From Azolla caroliniana (lineage: Eukaryota; Polypodiophyta): a stretch of DNA of 64,000 nt. Positions 41,952 to 52,212 of this stretch are shown piece by piece (positions within the stretch are counted from its first letter, which is position 1; each line of letters opens with the position of its first letter). The notes under the pieces were generated by a model. The model saw nothing but the letters and a program-made list of their open reading frames with translations. It had not been told where the DNA came from and ran no database searches. The translations under genes and the position numbers were made by a program. Where the stretch lies: NCBI GenBank assembly GCA_043228905.1, contig JBHGNT010000006.1, positions 10,416,001-10,480,000 of the forward strand, written 5' to 3'.

Positions 41952-43108
41952 TTATATCATCGCCTCTTTCCACTTCGGGTCGGCCATGGCTTCCTCCACC
42001 AAGGTCAGCTCACTCACTAAGCCTATGATGTCCACCATTAGAGCCATGCTGACAATGTGGTGAGAGATTCTCCTTTTCTCTTGTTTTGTTCTTGATCTTC
42101 GTAATCCATCAGTTGAAGTTTCAGGAAACTCAACTTTAGGAGTATGGTCATTGAAGAGTTGTTGAGCCCACTTAGGTATTTTCCTTAAATGTGGCACTGG
42201 CATAGGCTGAACTAGTAAGCCATTACCATCAAATGGTTCAACTTTCTTTCCTGGACATTGGGTCGGGATTGGGTGGAATACTTCTTTAGTTGATGAGATT
42301 ACTTGAGAATTGTCGTTCTCAGCTAGTTGTGGTCGTTCCTCATCGAACACCACGTTGTGGCTTGTCAATACCTTTCTTGCCTCTGGATCGTAGAGTCGAT
42401 AGGCCTTTGACTCTCCACTATATTTGAGAAAGATACACTTCTTGCTTCTGGCATCCATCTTCTTTTTGCTCACATCTAGAACATGTGTGTAGCACGTACA
42501 CCCAAAGGTTGTGCCTTCAACATACACCTAGCCATCTCGACACCTGTTTGGGTTCGACGTTCGACAACGCCATTTTGTTGTGGGGTGTCGGCAGTTGTAA
42601 GTTGGCGCTTAATTCCATGCTCTTTGCAATACTCACAGAATTCTATTGATAAGAATTCTCCACTTCGATCAAAGCGTAATTCCTTCACTAACTTTCCGGA
42701 CTCCCACTCGACAAACTTGTGTCATCTTTTGAAGATTATAAAAGCTTCAGCCTTCTCCCGAAAGAAGTAAACCCACATCTTTCTACTGAAGTCGTCAAAT
42801 ACTAGCATATAGTAGAGAGATCCACCCATTGCAAGAGTCACCATTTTTCCAGAGAGGTCGATGTGTATTAGCTGTAGAGGAGTCTTTGTCCGATTTTGAC
42901 TCTCTTTTGGAATGTCTGATCTTTGATGCTTGCCCATCATACAAGCATCACAAACATGGCTTAAGTCAGATAGGGTTGGCAACCCAACTACCATATTCGT
43001 CTTCTTCATCTCCTTCAACACAATAACATTGAGATGCCCAAATCTCTCATGCCATTGGTTTGTGTTAGTACTTGTGTTATGGTCAGTAGAAATTGTAAAC
43101 GCGCTCAA
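41952..43108 (-). pseudogene. Integrase of copia J
   Basis: 43108-42722 has the HHCC zinc site (QWHERFGHLN, CDACMMGKHQ), IHIDLSG with the first Asp and LVFDDFSRKMWVYFF. 42476-42700 has LRFDRSGEFLSIEFCEYCKE with the second Asp and NGVVERR with the Glu. 41952-42527 carries the C-terminal part and acidic linker (DVSKKKMDARSKKCIFLKYS). Two frameshifts split it; the catalytic triad is still readable. Confidence 0.78.
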
Positions 43109-43196
43109 CTCATAGAGACTGTTGCGCCTTACCCCTAATCCTACAACTTTGCCAGTACAATTTGTTATTTCTGCACCCGACTTCTTGAATCGAACA

Positions 43197-43680
43197 TCAA
43201 GAACACTTGAGATTCTTCTTGAGATCTGGCACGTACAACATTTGAGAGAGATGTTTTGTCCCGCCGGATGTTTCTTTAAGGGAGATGGTTCCTGTTCCTT
43301 TGGCTAGGCATCGAGCATTGTTCCCGACCACAACATTGATGGACTCTTGTAGAGGTGCCCAACAACTGTACCAATCATGATTATTGGTCATATGTCAATA
43401 TGTTCCACTATCGAGAATCGAAGAGTCGGCAACAACTTGAGTGTCAACTATAGGACACACTTCTTCAATTGAGACCCATAACTCAACCTCATCTACGACA
43501 TTGTTGGCGGACTCAGGCTCTCTCTAAGAAGTCTTACTAGAACCATTCTTCTCATCCACCATCTTCTTCCGACAATCCTTGATTGTGTGACCCTTCTTGT
43601 CATAGTAGAAACACGATGCATTGAACTTCTTCTTCTTTGGTATCCTATTCACATAGTTTGAATTGGATGCCCCTTCACCT
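43197..43680 (-). pseudogene. Protease and zinc knuckle of copia J
   Basis: SSILDSGTY.HMTNNHDWYS near 43380-43430 is the copia protease active site with a stop at the usual Trp. LSQMLYVPDLKKNL follows. Upstream near 43580-43620 is CFYYDKKGHTIKDC, a CCHC knuckle with its second Cys changed to Tyr. Confidence 0.7.
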
Positions 43681-44306
43681 TTAGTCCTAGAGACAAATGC
43701 CGAATCTTCCCTTCATTCTCTTGTCTTCAGCCGAAGCTCCTCTTCAAGCAGCATTGCACTTAGTTCATCAAAATTTAAAGGAGTGGGTCGAAACTGAGTG
43801 TTCAATGCTCTTACAATGCCATCATACTTGGAAGGAAGTACTCGAATGCACTGGCAAGCCATATCCTATAGAGAGACGACTAATCCAACAACCGTCAGCT
43901 GATCTTGAAGATCCTTAATCCTTTTTACAAAGGATTCTACTTTCTCTCCATTAGGGAGCTTCTCTGCATCAAGCTGATTTTCGAGGTTTTGTATCCTTGT
44001 ATAGATTTTGGTTTCATACTGGTTGGCCAATATGCTCCAAGCTTCATGTGCCCTGGTTGTATGTTGCACTAATGTTAGTACATAGTCACATAGACCAGTG
44101 ACATCACTAATGTTGGTACACAACGCATCAACATTCCTTCCCTTCGAGGCTCGAAGTAGATCAACATTTGGAGGCATTGATGTGGTAGGGTGTGTAGGGT
44201 CAAAGGTGACCATGGGCTCAGGGTCTCCTGCTATGGGTCCCATGATTTTCTCCAACAACTCATAGGATTCCAAAATGGTAGACATTTTGAACTTCCATAG
44301 AGTGTA
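43681..44306 (-). pseudogene. Gag of copia J, main part
   Basis: ORF 43866-44306 carries LWKFKMSTILESYELLEKIM, AHEAWSILANQYETKIYTRI and LPNGEKVESFVKRIKDLQDQ, a UBN2-type copia Gag. Its beginning lies beyond K at 57080 onward. A frame change near 43866 leads to the remaining Gag sequence. Confidence 0.78.
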
Positions 44307-44781
44307 TGTTAAAAGTCTATTACTAATCAATAGACCAAGGTAGGGTAAAAGAAGGAAAATAGATTGCATGGAAGAACCCGTTCCACCCGACCACCCCCGA
44401 GCTATGATTCAGACATAGCAAACCTACCATCGACGTCCCATACCGCCGGATATTAGGATGACTAATACCTTGGAAGAGATAAACATAATCGTCGAGACGA
44501 AAGCCTAGCCCACACCACCGGTGTCTAAGATAGCAGTCTTCCAATGTAATGTCCTTACGAGGGTAGCTAAGCGTCATATTTATACCTTTTCCTAGGCCCC
44601 TTGAATACATGTGCCTTTATAAAAGGGTCTCCATTCATTGGTTCCCCAAATCATGATAGTGCATGCACCTATCATTCCTTCTATCCAATCACATTAGCCC
44701 CCTTTTTAACATTAGTGAACATATCCTTCAGTAACGTAAATATTAGTGACCTATCCTCACCAACGTTATGTGTACATAACA
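44307..44781 (-). repeat. 3' LTR of element K
   Basis: A 475-bp LTR starting TGTTAAAAGTCTATTACTAA and ending ACATAACA. It contains the sequence AACGTTATGTGTACATAACA that in the other LTR is split by the family I solo LTR, so it serves as the empty-site control. Confidence 0.9.
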
Positions 44782-44795
44782 TACTCCCCTACTTT
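44782..44795 (-). other. Polypurine tract of element K
   Basis: The minus strand reads AAAGTAGGGGAGTA directly before the 3' LTR; the pol stop codon TAG overlaps it. Confidence 0.7.
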
Positions 44796-45010
44796 AAAAG
44801 ATTGCACTCTTGCAATATGAAGTGAGGAAATTGTGCCTTAAGAGTATGATTGTGTTCCCATGTGGCATCATCAATAGGTTTATCCATCCATTTGATCTTG
44901 AATAGCCGAATCTCTTTAGAACGTCAACGTTTAGTACAAGAATCAAGAATTCATTCAGGAACATGAGGTTTGTAAGAAAAATTCTCTAATGTTACAAAAT
45001 CTTGGATTGT
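44796..45010 (-). pseudogene. Chromodomain at the end of element K pol
   Basis: The minus strand reads FVTLENFSYKPHVPE, a stop, ILDSCTKR, a stop, then RSKEIRLFKIKWMDKPIDDA and TWEHNHTLKAQFPHF, ending in TAG at the polypurine tract. The WMDKPIDDATWE block is the second half of a chromodomain, which binds modified histone tails and guides integration into heterochromatin. Two stops replace what look like Arg codons. Confidence 0.72.
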
Positions 45011-46162
45011 GACGGTGTTATCACCAGAGCCTAAAAATGGTTTTAGACGACTTACGTCAAAAACAAGATGAATACTAATGTTAGGGGTAAGGCAAGGTGA
45101 TAAGCAGATGACCCAACTTGCTTAAGGATTTCAAATGGGCCATAATATTGTGGGGCTAACTTAGCGCACTTGCCCGTAGACAATGACGTAGAGTCAGAGG
45201 GACATGCAAAAAAAAATTTGACCAATAGTAAATGCACGAGGACGTCTCTCCTGATGAACATAAAATTGAGCATGATCTTGAGATGTCTTGACATTTTCTT
45301 TGGCAATATGCAACATTTGGTTCATGTATTGCAAAAAATTGTGTGTATTGTCTAATGTATCACGATGCATCGTGACATTGACTGGGGTAGGTGGTTGAAA
45401 ACCATACATCAACATAAAAGAACTATATCCATTGGATGTATGTTTAGAGCTATTATAGGCAAATTCTAAGATAGGATATAGGAAGGTATTGCTCACACTT
45501 AGAAGGGGTTTTTGCTACATAAGCTCGAAGCATGTCCTCAATAATTTGATTAACTCGTTCAGTTTTTCCATCAGACTGAGGATGATCTATGGAACTCATG
45601 CTCAATGTAGTTTGTAGTTTCTTAAAGACTTGAGTCCAAAAGTCACTAGTAAACTTGGAATCTCGATCATTAACAATATCCATAGGTAATTCATAAAAAC
45701 AAAATAACACATCAACAAATTGATAAGCCAATTATTGAGTGGTTACCATGGTTTTGGTAGGAATAAATCTAGCCAATTTTGTTAGTCTGTGAACGACAAC
45801 CCAAATGGCATTATGTAAACTAACAATAAAATCCATCGAGATACTTTCCCATTTGTTGTTAGGAATATCTAAGGGATGTAAAAGACCAGCAACTTTAAGT
45901 CATTCAGACTTATTAATCTGACATTGTAAGCATTGAGTTACATAACGTCAGAGCGCATCTTAGGCTAGAAAAAAGTACTCGAGATGAGAACAAGTGTGCG
46001 TTGTATTCCAAGATGACCCGCAGATGGTGCATCATGACATTCATAAAGAATTTTCGGTTTTACGTTTGGTAAATCTGGAACATGGACCTTTCCACTACGG
46101 TAGAGCAAACAGTTTGTAATGTGAACGATAGCCTTCAAGGCTAGGGGTGCTAGTAATAGCAT
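45011..46162 (-). pseudogene. Integrase of element K
   Basis: Zinc domain: ECHDAPSAGHLGIQRT (46000-46060) and a decayed C..C in QCLQCQINKSE (about 45905-45935). Core: VNDRDSKFTSDFWTQVFKKL with the second Asp and HPQSDGKTERVNQ with the Glu (45453-45731). C-terminal part: LAPQYYGPFEILKQVGSSAY (45052-45306). Several frameshifts. Confidence 0.78.
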
Positions 46163-46500
46163 CTAAACCAGATTCGGCTTTCATCCAATAGTTTGAGAAA
46201 TAACTATCATCAAGGTATTTCCCTCGAAGGTGATCTAAAGGATTATATTTTATTTCTGTGAAGCTCAGCATGTTAACTTCTTTAATGCGACTAAGAGCAT
46301 CTGCAACGATGTTCATAGAACCCTTGCGATATCGTATGGAAAAATCAAAATCTTGTATAAGGTCAGCGCAACAACCTTTACGACCAACAAGATCTGGCTA
46401 GTCACAAAAATACTTCAATGATTGATGGTTTGTTGTAACCACAAATTTATTTCCATAGAGATAGTGCCTCCATGTTTGAAGTGCATGTATTACCTCAAAC
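46095..46500 (-). pseudogene. RNase H of element K
   Basis: Readable across frames: ELFEVIHALQTWRHYLYGNK, then FVVTTNHQSLKYF (46380-46500), then MNIVADALSRIKEVNMLSF (46260-46316), the conserved end of gypsy RNase H. Confidence 0.7.
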
Positions 46501-46979
46501 AACTCTTTCTCTTGAACTGAAAACTGAGATTGACCAACATCAAGCTTCTTATTTTCAAAAGCAATAGGGTGACTGGTTTGACATATTTACGTGAATGACC
46601 TTTTAAATGGTCATATAATGGCGTAGTCAATTTGGAATAGTTACGAATTGATTTTCGTAAAAATCCAACAAACCCTAAGAATGATCGCAGTTCACGAATA
46701 TTACGAGGAATGGGCCAAAGTTTAACCTTTTCAATACGAGAAGGTTTAATTTCAACATCATTTTCCGTGATTAAATGACCTAGATGCAAAATAGATTTTT
46801 GGAAAAAATAACATTTTGAATGTTTTGCATAGAAAGAGTTGTCACGCAACTTTTGCAAAACAAATCGAACATGTTGAACATGATCTTGCAAGGTAAGGCT
46901 ATATATCAAAATATCATCCAAGAAGCCGACAATAAAATCACTGAGTTGATCTCGGAAAACGTCATTCATGGCTTGTTGG
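46490..46979 (-). pseudogene. RT C-terminal half of element K
   Basis: ORF 46490-46969 starts MNDVFRDQLSDFIVGFLDDI with the FLDD catalytic motif, then LGHLITENDVEIKPSRIEKV and RELRSFLGFVGFLRKSIRNY. The upstream half is on the other side of III-1 at 52639-53575; the codons TTCCAACAAGCC join across the 5-bp duplication. Confidence 0.82.
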
Positions 46980-47162
46980 TGTCATGATATGGCAAGACTC
47001 AAACCCATGACCTTATGCTACATGGGTCGAGCTCTTACCATTAGACTATGAATTGTATTTTGTAGGATATTATTTTCATTTATACTTTATCATAGAAAAT
47101 TGATGTATATTCCAGATCTCTCTGGAACATTCTAGAAGCTTCAGGATTATTCCTAAAAACAC

Positions 47163-47169
47163 TATAAAA
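47163..47169 (+). promoter_or_regulatory. TATA box of chromovirus III-1
   Basis: TATAAAA about 25-30 bases upstream of the segment proposed to be the RNA 5' end and self-primer (47189-47207). Confidence 0.6.
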
Positions 47170-47196
47170 GAAGGCACAAGGCATTGTTTTGAACCA

Positions 47197-47207
47197 AATT
47201 GGTTCAA
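47197..47207 (+). other. Candidate self-primer in the 5' LTR
   Basis: AATTGGTTCAA is exactly complementary to TTGAACCAATT at 47408-47418 immediately after the LTR. In Tf1-type elements the first 11 nt of the RNA anneal to the PBS and prime reverse transcription; the length and position here match. The primer segment is also half of a local palindrome. Confidence 0.55.
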
Positions 47208-47405
47208 CACCAGTCTTAAGCCTCTTAGTCGATTTGTACTTATCTTTCATATAATATAAGAGCTGCTGTCATCATCCTATTTCTCTCTCTCTCCTCTTCT
47301 CACTTCCTCTCTCTCGGGAATCTTACGCAGTCCCGTCCTCTTAGTACTAATAGTACTACTCTTCTTAGTACTAATTCCATCTCTGTTTTAGTACTATTCC
47401 TGACA

Positions 47406-47420
47406 GTTTGAACCAATTTT
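47406..47420 (+). other. Self-priming PBS candidate of chromovirus III-1
   Basis: GTTTGAACCAATTTT follows the LTR with no TGG, so it does not fit tRNA CCA priming. The inner 11 bases complement the LTR at 47197-47207. Confidence 0.55.
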
Positions 47421-47474
47421 TCCCTCTAGCCTACTTGTCACTCTCCCTCATCCTCCTACCCTTTCCCCTATACT

Positions 47475-48632
47475 ATGGCTACTGTTAGCGCCCAAGAATA
47501 CCAATCCGTTTTCTCCGAGCTACAGTGCCTAAAAGAAAAGTTTGTTGCCTTGGAACAAGAAAACCAACGGCTGATAGGGGATCTGCAACAAATCGCTCTA
47601 GAAAAACAACAAACGCAACAATAACATGGGGAGTTAGCGTTACGGGTACAACAACTCGAAGCAGCGTTGCAACAACAAGGATCCAGTCCCCAAGGATTTC
47701 ATAAAGAGCCCAAGATTGAACTTCCTGTGAAATTTGATGGAACGCATTCGCAATTTCGGGGATTCCTTAATCAGGTACGCTTAGTCATCCAGATGCATCC
47801 TTCCCGATATCCCACTGATGCATCTCGAGTCGGCCTAATAGGCACGCTACTTAGCGGCTCAGCCTTGGCATGGTTCGCTCCGCTTCTAGAAAAACAATCG
47901 CCCTTGCTTAATAACTTTGAAGATTTTATTGGTGAGTTTAAAGTCTGCTTTGGAGACACCGACAGCATCAGGACGGCGATCAACAAGATCCGGCGATTGC
48001 GTCAAGGCGATCGTCCAGCCTCTGCCTACGCGGCGGATTTCCGCCTACTTGCTTCAGATATACCCTGGGATGATCAAGCACTAATGGAGCAGTTTCGCTA
48101 TGGCTTGCGAAACGATGTCAAAGATCTACTTCTAACTTTCCCTGAAGAACCAAAGTCTCTTACGGAGGCAATCAGTCGGGCAGTTCGATGTGACAACCGC
48201 CTTTTTGAACGGCGTTCAGAACGTCAATTACAGATACCACGCTCTAGGCCAGAGCCCACTTACGCCGCAGTCGCGGCTAAACCGTTTGCACGAGACATAC
48301 CTCAAGCAAATACTTCGACACCGATGGAGATCGATACCATGCGTCGACGCGGCCCGTTATCGGAAGAAGAAAAGCAACGACGACGTGCCAATCGATTATG
48401 CCTTTATTGCGGTGGACCAGGACATATCGCCATCAATTGTCCCCATAGGCCAAGAAGACAGGTAAATCAAATCGTCGCCTGTACTAAACCTGAGTCAATT
48501 CTTCCCTTCGGAGTGTCTGATAGTAGTAATAGTACTAATAGAGTGTCAGATAGTATTCATAGTACTAATAGCCCAAGTATCTCAAATAAATTTGAAATCC
48601 TTAGTCAATTAGATGAAGAGTTAAACGATTGA
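47475..48632 (+). pseudogene. Gag of chromovirus III-1, one premature stop
   Basis: The ATG at 47475 starts MATVSAQEYQSVFSELQCLK, a coiled-coil N-terminus shared with the second copy at 60161. Codon 50 (47622-47624) is TAA where Gln is likely; the frame then stays open from 47625, with an in-frame ATG at 47667, to TGA at 48630-48632. Core motifs: FRGFLNQVRLVIQMHPSRYP, LLSGSALAWFAPLLEKQSPL, ASAYAADFRLLASDIPWDDQ. Then RRGPLSEEEKQRRRANRLCL and the knuckle CLYCGGPGHIAINC. The LSEEEKQRRR-CCHC arrangement is typical of Tf1/sushi Gag. It forms the particle and packages RNA. Confidence 0.85.
48620..48626 (+). promoter_or_regulatory. Candidate -1 ribosomal frameshift heptamer between gag and pol
   Basis: GTTAAAC is placed G TTA AAC in the gag frame, four bases before the gag TGA. 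The pol frame (-1) is open only from 48617, so slippage here would enter pol. The heptamer and stop arrangement are retained in the second copy near 62388-62403. GUUAAAC is a known slippery sequence in an arterivirus. Confidence 0.6.
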
Positions 48633-51600
48633 GTCCAGCCAAAATAGGAGCCATTTGGTTGGACAGCAGCCCTAGATCTGTACAGCCCATTAGTGGTTCC
48701 ATTCCTTCCAAGCAAGTTAGCAATGTGTTCCTAGCCCAAGTCATTGTTAGTACTAAAAGTACTCCCCCAGTACCCGTCCTAGCACTTTTAGATTCCGGAG
48801 CTAATTCCTGTTTCATGGATCGAAATTTTGCCCAAGCTTCTCAGATATCCTTAAGAAAACTTCCTTGTCCCGCATCTGTAGTGGTCATTGATGGTCGTCC
48901 CATTGCTTCCGGGAATATTGTAGAAGAATCAGAACCCATTCAAGTTGTCCTAGGTAGTTTTGTGTGTATAATATCATTTAATATAATTAGTAGTCCAGAG
49001 CATCCCATTGTCCTAGGATTACCTTGGCTTGAATTACATAATCCAGCCATAGATTGGAGAACAAGAGAAGTCCGATATCGACCACCCCAAGAATCAACTC
49101 GCCGAGTTTCGACCATTTCACTCCATCAACTACGCGAAGAAGGACCCAAGGAGGCAATGTTCCTATTTTCCATATCAGTACATCCTTCCAGCACTATTAA
49201 GAAGGACTCCTCAGTACAACTTCCGGCAAAATATCATCCTTATGCCGATGTATTTGACAAGGTAAAAGCCGGTACCCTTCCTCATCACCGTCCCTATGAC
49301 TGTCCCATCGATTTACAACCAGGAACCGAGCCACCATGGGGACCAATTTACAACCTGTCACCCACCGAGTTAGAAGTCCTTCGAGCCTACATAGAGGAGA
49401 ACTTGGCAAGCGGGTTCATCCGTCATTCGAAATCTCCGGCCGGTGCACCCATCTTCTTTGTCAAGAAGAAAGATGGCTCACTTCGTCTTGTCGTTGATTA
49501 CCGCGGATTAAATAAAGTCACCATCCGGAATAGGTATGCACTTCCTCTTATATCAAGTCTTTTAGAGCGAGTTAATGGTGCCAAGTTTTTTACTAAAATC
49601 GACCTACGCGGAGCGTATAATCTCGTGCGGATCCGACCGGGAGATGAGTGGAAGACCGCTTTTCGCACGCGGTATGGGCATTTCGAGTATACTGTTATGC
49701 CGTTTGGCCTAACCAATGCACCCGCAGTCTTCCAACACATGGCAAATGATATATTCAGAGACCTCTTGGATATCTGTTTGATCATTTATCTGGATGATCT
49801 GTTGATTTATTCGAAGACCCAGGAAGAGCACGATTCTCATGTACTATTAGTACTAAAGCGACTCCGCGAAAATGGTCTTTATGCCAAGCTAGAAAAATGT
49901 AGCTTTGACTGCAAGCAAGTGGAATTTCTAGGCTACGTCATCTCCTCAAAGGGCATCGCCATGGATCCAGCTAAGATCCAAACTGTACTAGAGTGGCAAA
50001 TTCCACGGTCGGTACGAGATGTACAATGTTTTCTAGGTTTTGCTAACTTCTACCGTAAGTTTATACAGGATTACTCGAAGATTATTTTACCTCTCACACA
50101 ACTTACGAAGAAGGGCCAAGCATTTCTTTGGTCCATTGAAGCAGATATGGCTTTTCGGCATCTTAAGAAAGCCTTTACATCAGCACCGATTCTAGCTCAT
50201 GTGGATACAAGCAAACCATTCATCATGGAGGCCGATGCATCAGATTTCGCCCTCGGTAGCATCCTTTCTCAACAAGGTGATAAAGAAGAGTTGCATCCGG
50301 TGGCTTTCCATTCGCGCAAATTCGATGTCGCAGAAATCAACTACGAAATACATGACAAGGAGTTATTAGCCATCGTGGATTCATTTGTACAATGGCGGCA
50401 TTTCTTAGAGGGCTCTCCACATCAGGTCATTGTCTTCAGCGATCATAAAAATCTTGCTTATTTTCAGAACGCTCGCGTACTAAATCGACGGCAAGCTCGG
50501 TGGGCGCAATTCCTCACGCGTTTCGACTTCAAAATCACATATCGACCGGGGAAGCAGCAAGGAAAAGCAGATGCACTATCACGACGTTCATATCTTGCAC
50601 CTCGTCCTGGTGACGCAACATTTGATAATCAAAAGCAAGTAATCTTGGGACCAACACGATTGCACACGACGCGGATTTTTCACACCCCGATGGATTCACG
50701 GATTACCGATGACATACGTGCAACCTTGAAGACGGATAGTTTTGCTCAAGACATCCTGGCGCACATTGATACTTCTCGGGCATCCTGTTCTCAGTCTCAA
50801 CAACCAGGTATTGACTACCGACAATTCGAATATCATGATGGTTTGTTATTCTTTAAAAAGCGCGTATATGTCAACGATTGCTCCTGTCGCCTTCAAATTG
50901 TCCAACATTGTCACGACACCCATACGGCGGGACATTTCGATAGTACTAAGACGTTGGAGCTAGTGCAGCGATCTTTTTGGTGGCCCCACATGCGCCGTTT
51001 TGTCGACGACTACGTTCGGACCTGTGATGCTTGCTGCCGAGCAAAGATGCCACGACACCATCCATATGGCTTGTTGGAACCTTTACCAATTCCAAGTAAG
51101 CCATGGCAGTCTATTTATCTTGATTTTATCACAGATCTGCCGGTCTCGAAAGGGTTCGATGCTATCCTAACCGTCGTCGATCGATATACGAAGATGGCAC
51201 ATTTTGTGCCATGTACTAAAGCCATCACTAGCGAGGAAACCGCCGCTCTTGTTATGCGTGAGGTTTTTCGGCATCATGGCCTCCCAGACAGTATTATCAG
51301 TGACCGAGGCCCGCAATTTGTCTCCAAATTTTGGCAGCATCTCTTCAAGATGCTCAAGGTCTCCTGCAACCTCTCCTCCGGCTACCATCCTCAGACCGAC
51401 GGACAGGCGGAACGAACAAACCAAACGCTGGAGCAATATCTCCGGTGTTTCCTGAGTTATCAACAGGACGATTGGGCCGAGATTCTCCACTTTGCGGAGT
51501 TTGCGTATAATAATGCTATTCACTCCTCGACTCGGGTCTCCCCATTTTTCGCTTATACAGGTTTCCATCCTCGCTGGTCGGTGATCGACACTCCGGAGCT

Positions 51601-52201
51601 ACCTACCAACCCTCGTGCCGAGGATCATTTGGAGAGGCTACGCAAGATCCAGATGGATCTCTCTACTCACCTTCGTCATGCTCAACACACACAGAAGACT
51701 TATGCGGATCGTCATCGGATTCCCTCCTCTTTTTCCATCGGAGATCGAGTATGGCTCTTACGTTGTCACATCAAGACTACTCGACCGTGCGACAAGTTGG
51801 ATTATCGACGACTCGGTCCTTTCTGTATTACGGGGAAGATTAATGATGTCACCTTCCGCCTTGATCTCCCTCCGCAGCTTCAGATACATCCGGTTTTCCA
51901 TTGTTCTCTTCTTGAACCTTATAAAGCAAACACCATTCCCGATCGTGTGACACCACCGCCGCCCCCACTGGAGTTGGACGCCGGCCCGGAGTATGAAGTT
52001 GCTGCCATCCTCGATTCCAAACTTGTTCGCAACAAACTCTATTACTTGGTCGATTGGCTCGGTTATAGTCCGAGCGAACGTACTTGGGAACCCGTCGAGA
52101 ATGTTGCCAATGCACAAGATCTTCTTGCTGATTTCCACCGAAAGTATCCGGACAAACCCGGTCCGCAATTAGCGCTAACTCGTTCCACTCGTCGTCTTTA
52201 A
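48629..52201 (+). CDS. Pol of chromovirus III-1: protease, RT, RNase H, integrase, chromodomain
   Basis: An uninterrupted reading frame of 1190 codons with no ATG at its start; it would be made as Gag-Pol by frameshifting. Protease LALLDSGANSCFMDR (about residue 55) and IVLGLPWLELH. RT with KKKDGSLRLVVDYRGLNKV and the catalytic YLDDLLIYS (about 387-395). RNase H from MEADASDFALGSILSQ (about 534). Integrase zinc site HCHDTHTAGH...CDACCRAK (about 762-810) and DD35E residues in YLDFITDLP, SDRGPQFVSKFW and HPQTDGQAERTNQ. C-terminal chromodomain YEVAAILDSKLVRNKLYYLV, DWLGYSPSERTWEP (about 1120-1165). All catalytic residues are present. It copies element RNA to DNA and integrates it, probably into chromatin recognised by the chromodomain. 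It terminates at the polypurine tract. Confidence 0.93.
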   Translation: MSPAKIGAIWLDSSPRSVQPISGSIPSKQVSNVFLAQVIVSTKSTPPVPVLALLDSGANSCFMDRNFAQASQISLRKLPCPASVVVIDGRPIASGNIVEESEPIQVVLGSFVCIISFNIISSPEHPIVLGLPWLELHNPAIDWRTREVRYRPPQESTRRVSTISLHQLREEGPKEAMFLFSISVHPSSTIKKDSSVQLPAKYHPYADVFDKVKAGTLPHHRPYDCPIDLQPGTEPPWGPIYNLSPTELEVLRAYIEENLASGFIRHSKSPAGAPIFFVKKKDGSLRLVVDYRGLNKVTIRNRYALPLISSLLERVNGAKFFTKIDLRGAYNLVRIRPGDEWKTAFRTRYGHFEYTVMPFGLTNAPAVFQHMANDIFRDLLDICLIIYLDDLLIYSKTQEEHDSHVLLVLKRLRENGLYAKLEKCSFDCKQVEFLGYVISSKGIAMDPAKIQTVLEWQIPRSVRDVQCFLGFANFYRKFIQDYSKIILPLTQLTKKGQAFLWSIEADMAFRHLKKAFTSAPILAHVDTSKPFIMEADASDFALGSILSQQGDKEELHPVAFHSRKFDVAEINYEIHDKELLAIVDSFVQWRHFLEGSPHQVIVFSDHKNLAYFQNARVLNRRQARWAQFLTRFDFKITYRPGKQQGKADALSRRSYLAPRPGDATFDNQKQVILGPTRLHTTRIFHTPMDSRITDDIRATLKTDSFAQDILAHIDTSRASCSQSQQPGIDYRQFEYHDGLLFFKKRVYVNDCSCRLQIVQHCHDTHTAGHFDSTKTLELVQRSFWWPHMRRFVDDYVRTCDACCRAKMPRHHPYGLLEPLPIPSKPWQSIYLDFITDLPVSKGFDAILTVVDRYTKMAHFVPCTKAITSEETAALVMREVFRHHGLPDSIISDRGPQFVSKFWQHLFKMLKVSCNLSSGYHPQTDGQAERTNQTLEQYLRCFLSYQQDDWAEILHFAEFAYNNAIHSSTRVSPFFAYTGFHPRWSVIDTPELPTNPRAEDHLERLRKIQMDLSTHLRHAQHTQKTYADRHRIPSSFSIGDRVWLLRCHIKTTRPCDKLDYRRLGPFCITGKINDVTFRLDLPPQLQIHPVFHCSLLEPYKANTIPDRVTPPPPPLELDAGPEYEVAAILDSKLVRNKLYYLVDWLGYSPSERTWEPVENVANAQDLLADFHRKYPDKPGPQLALTRSTRRL

Positions 52202-52212
52202 GGGGGAGATAG
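52200..52212 (+). other. Polypurine tract of chromovirus III-1
   Basis: AAGGGGGAGATAG, starting within the pol stop codon and ending at the 3' LTR. Confidence 0.85.

Larger units (their letters stand above)
46980..47405 (+). repeat. 5' LTR of chromovirus III-1
   Basis: Starts TGTCATGATATGGCAAGACT, ends CCTGACA. It contains a tRNA-like block on the minus strand (46997-47048), a TATA box at 47163, a palindrome near 47189-47208, and four AGTACT motifs near the end. Confidence 0.93.

Noticed and set aside
47771-47986. Minus-strand ORFs opposite gag and pol of chromovirus III-1 (also 48601-48816, 49498-49785, 51167-51568, 51758-52168)
   Set aside because: They are shadows of the strong plus-strand coding frames and show no independent motif.
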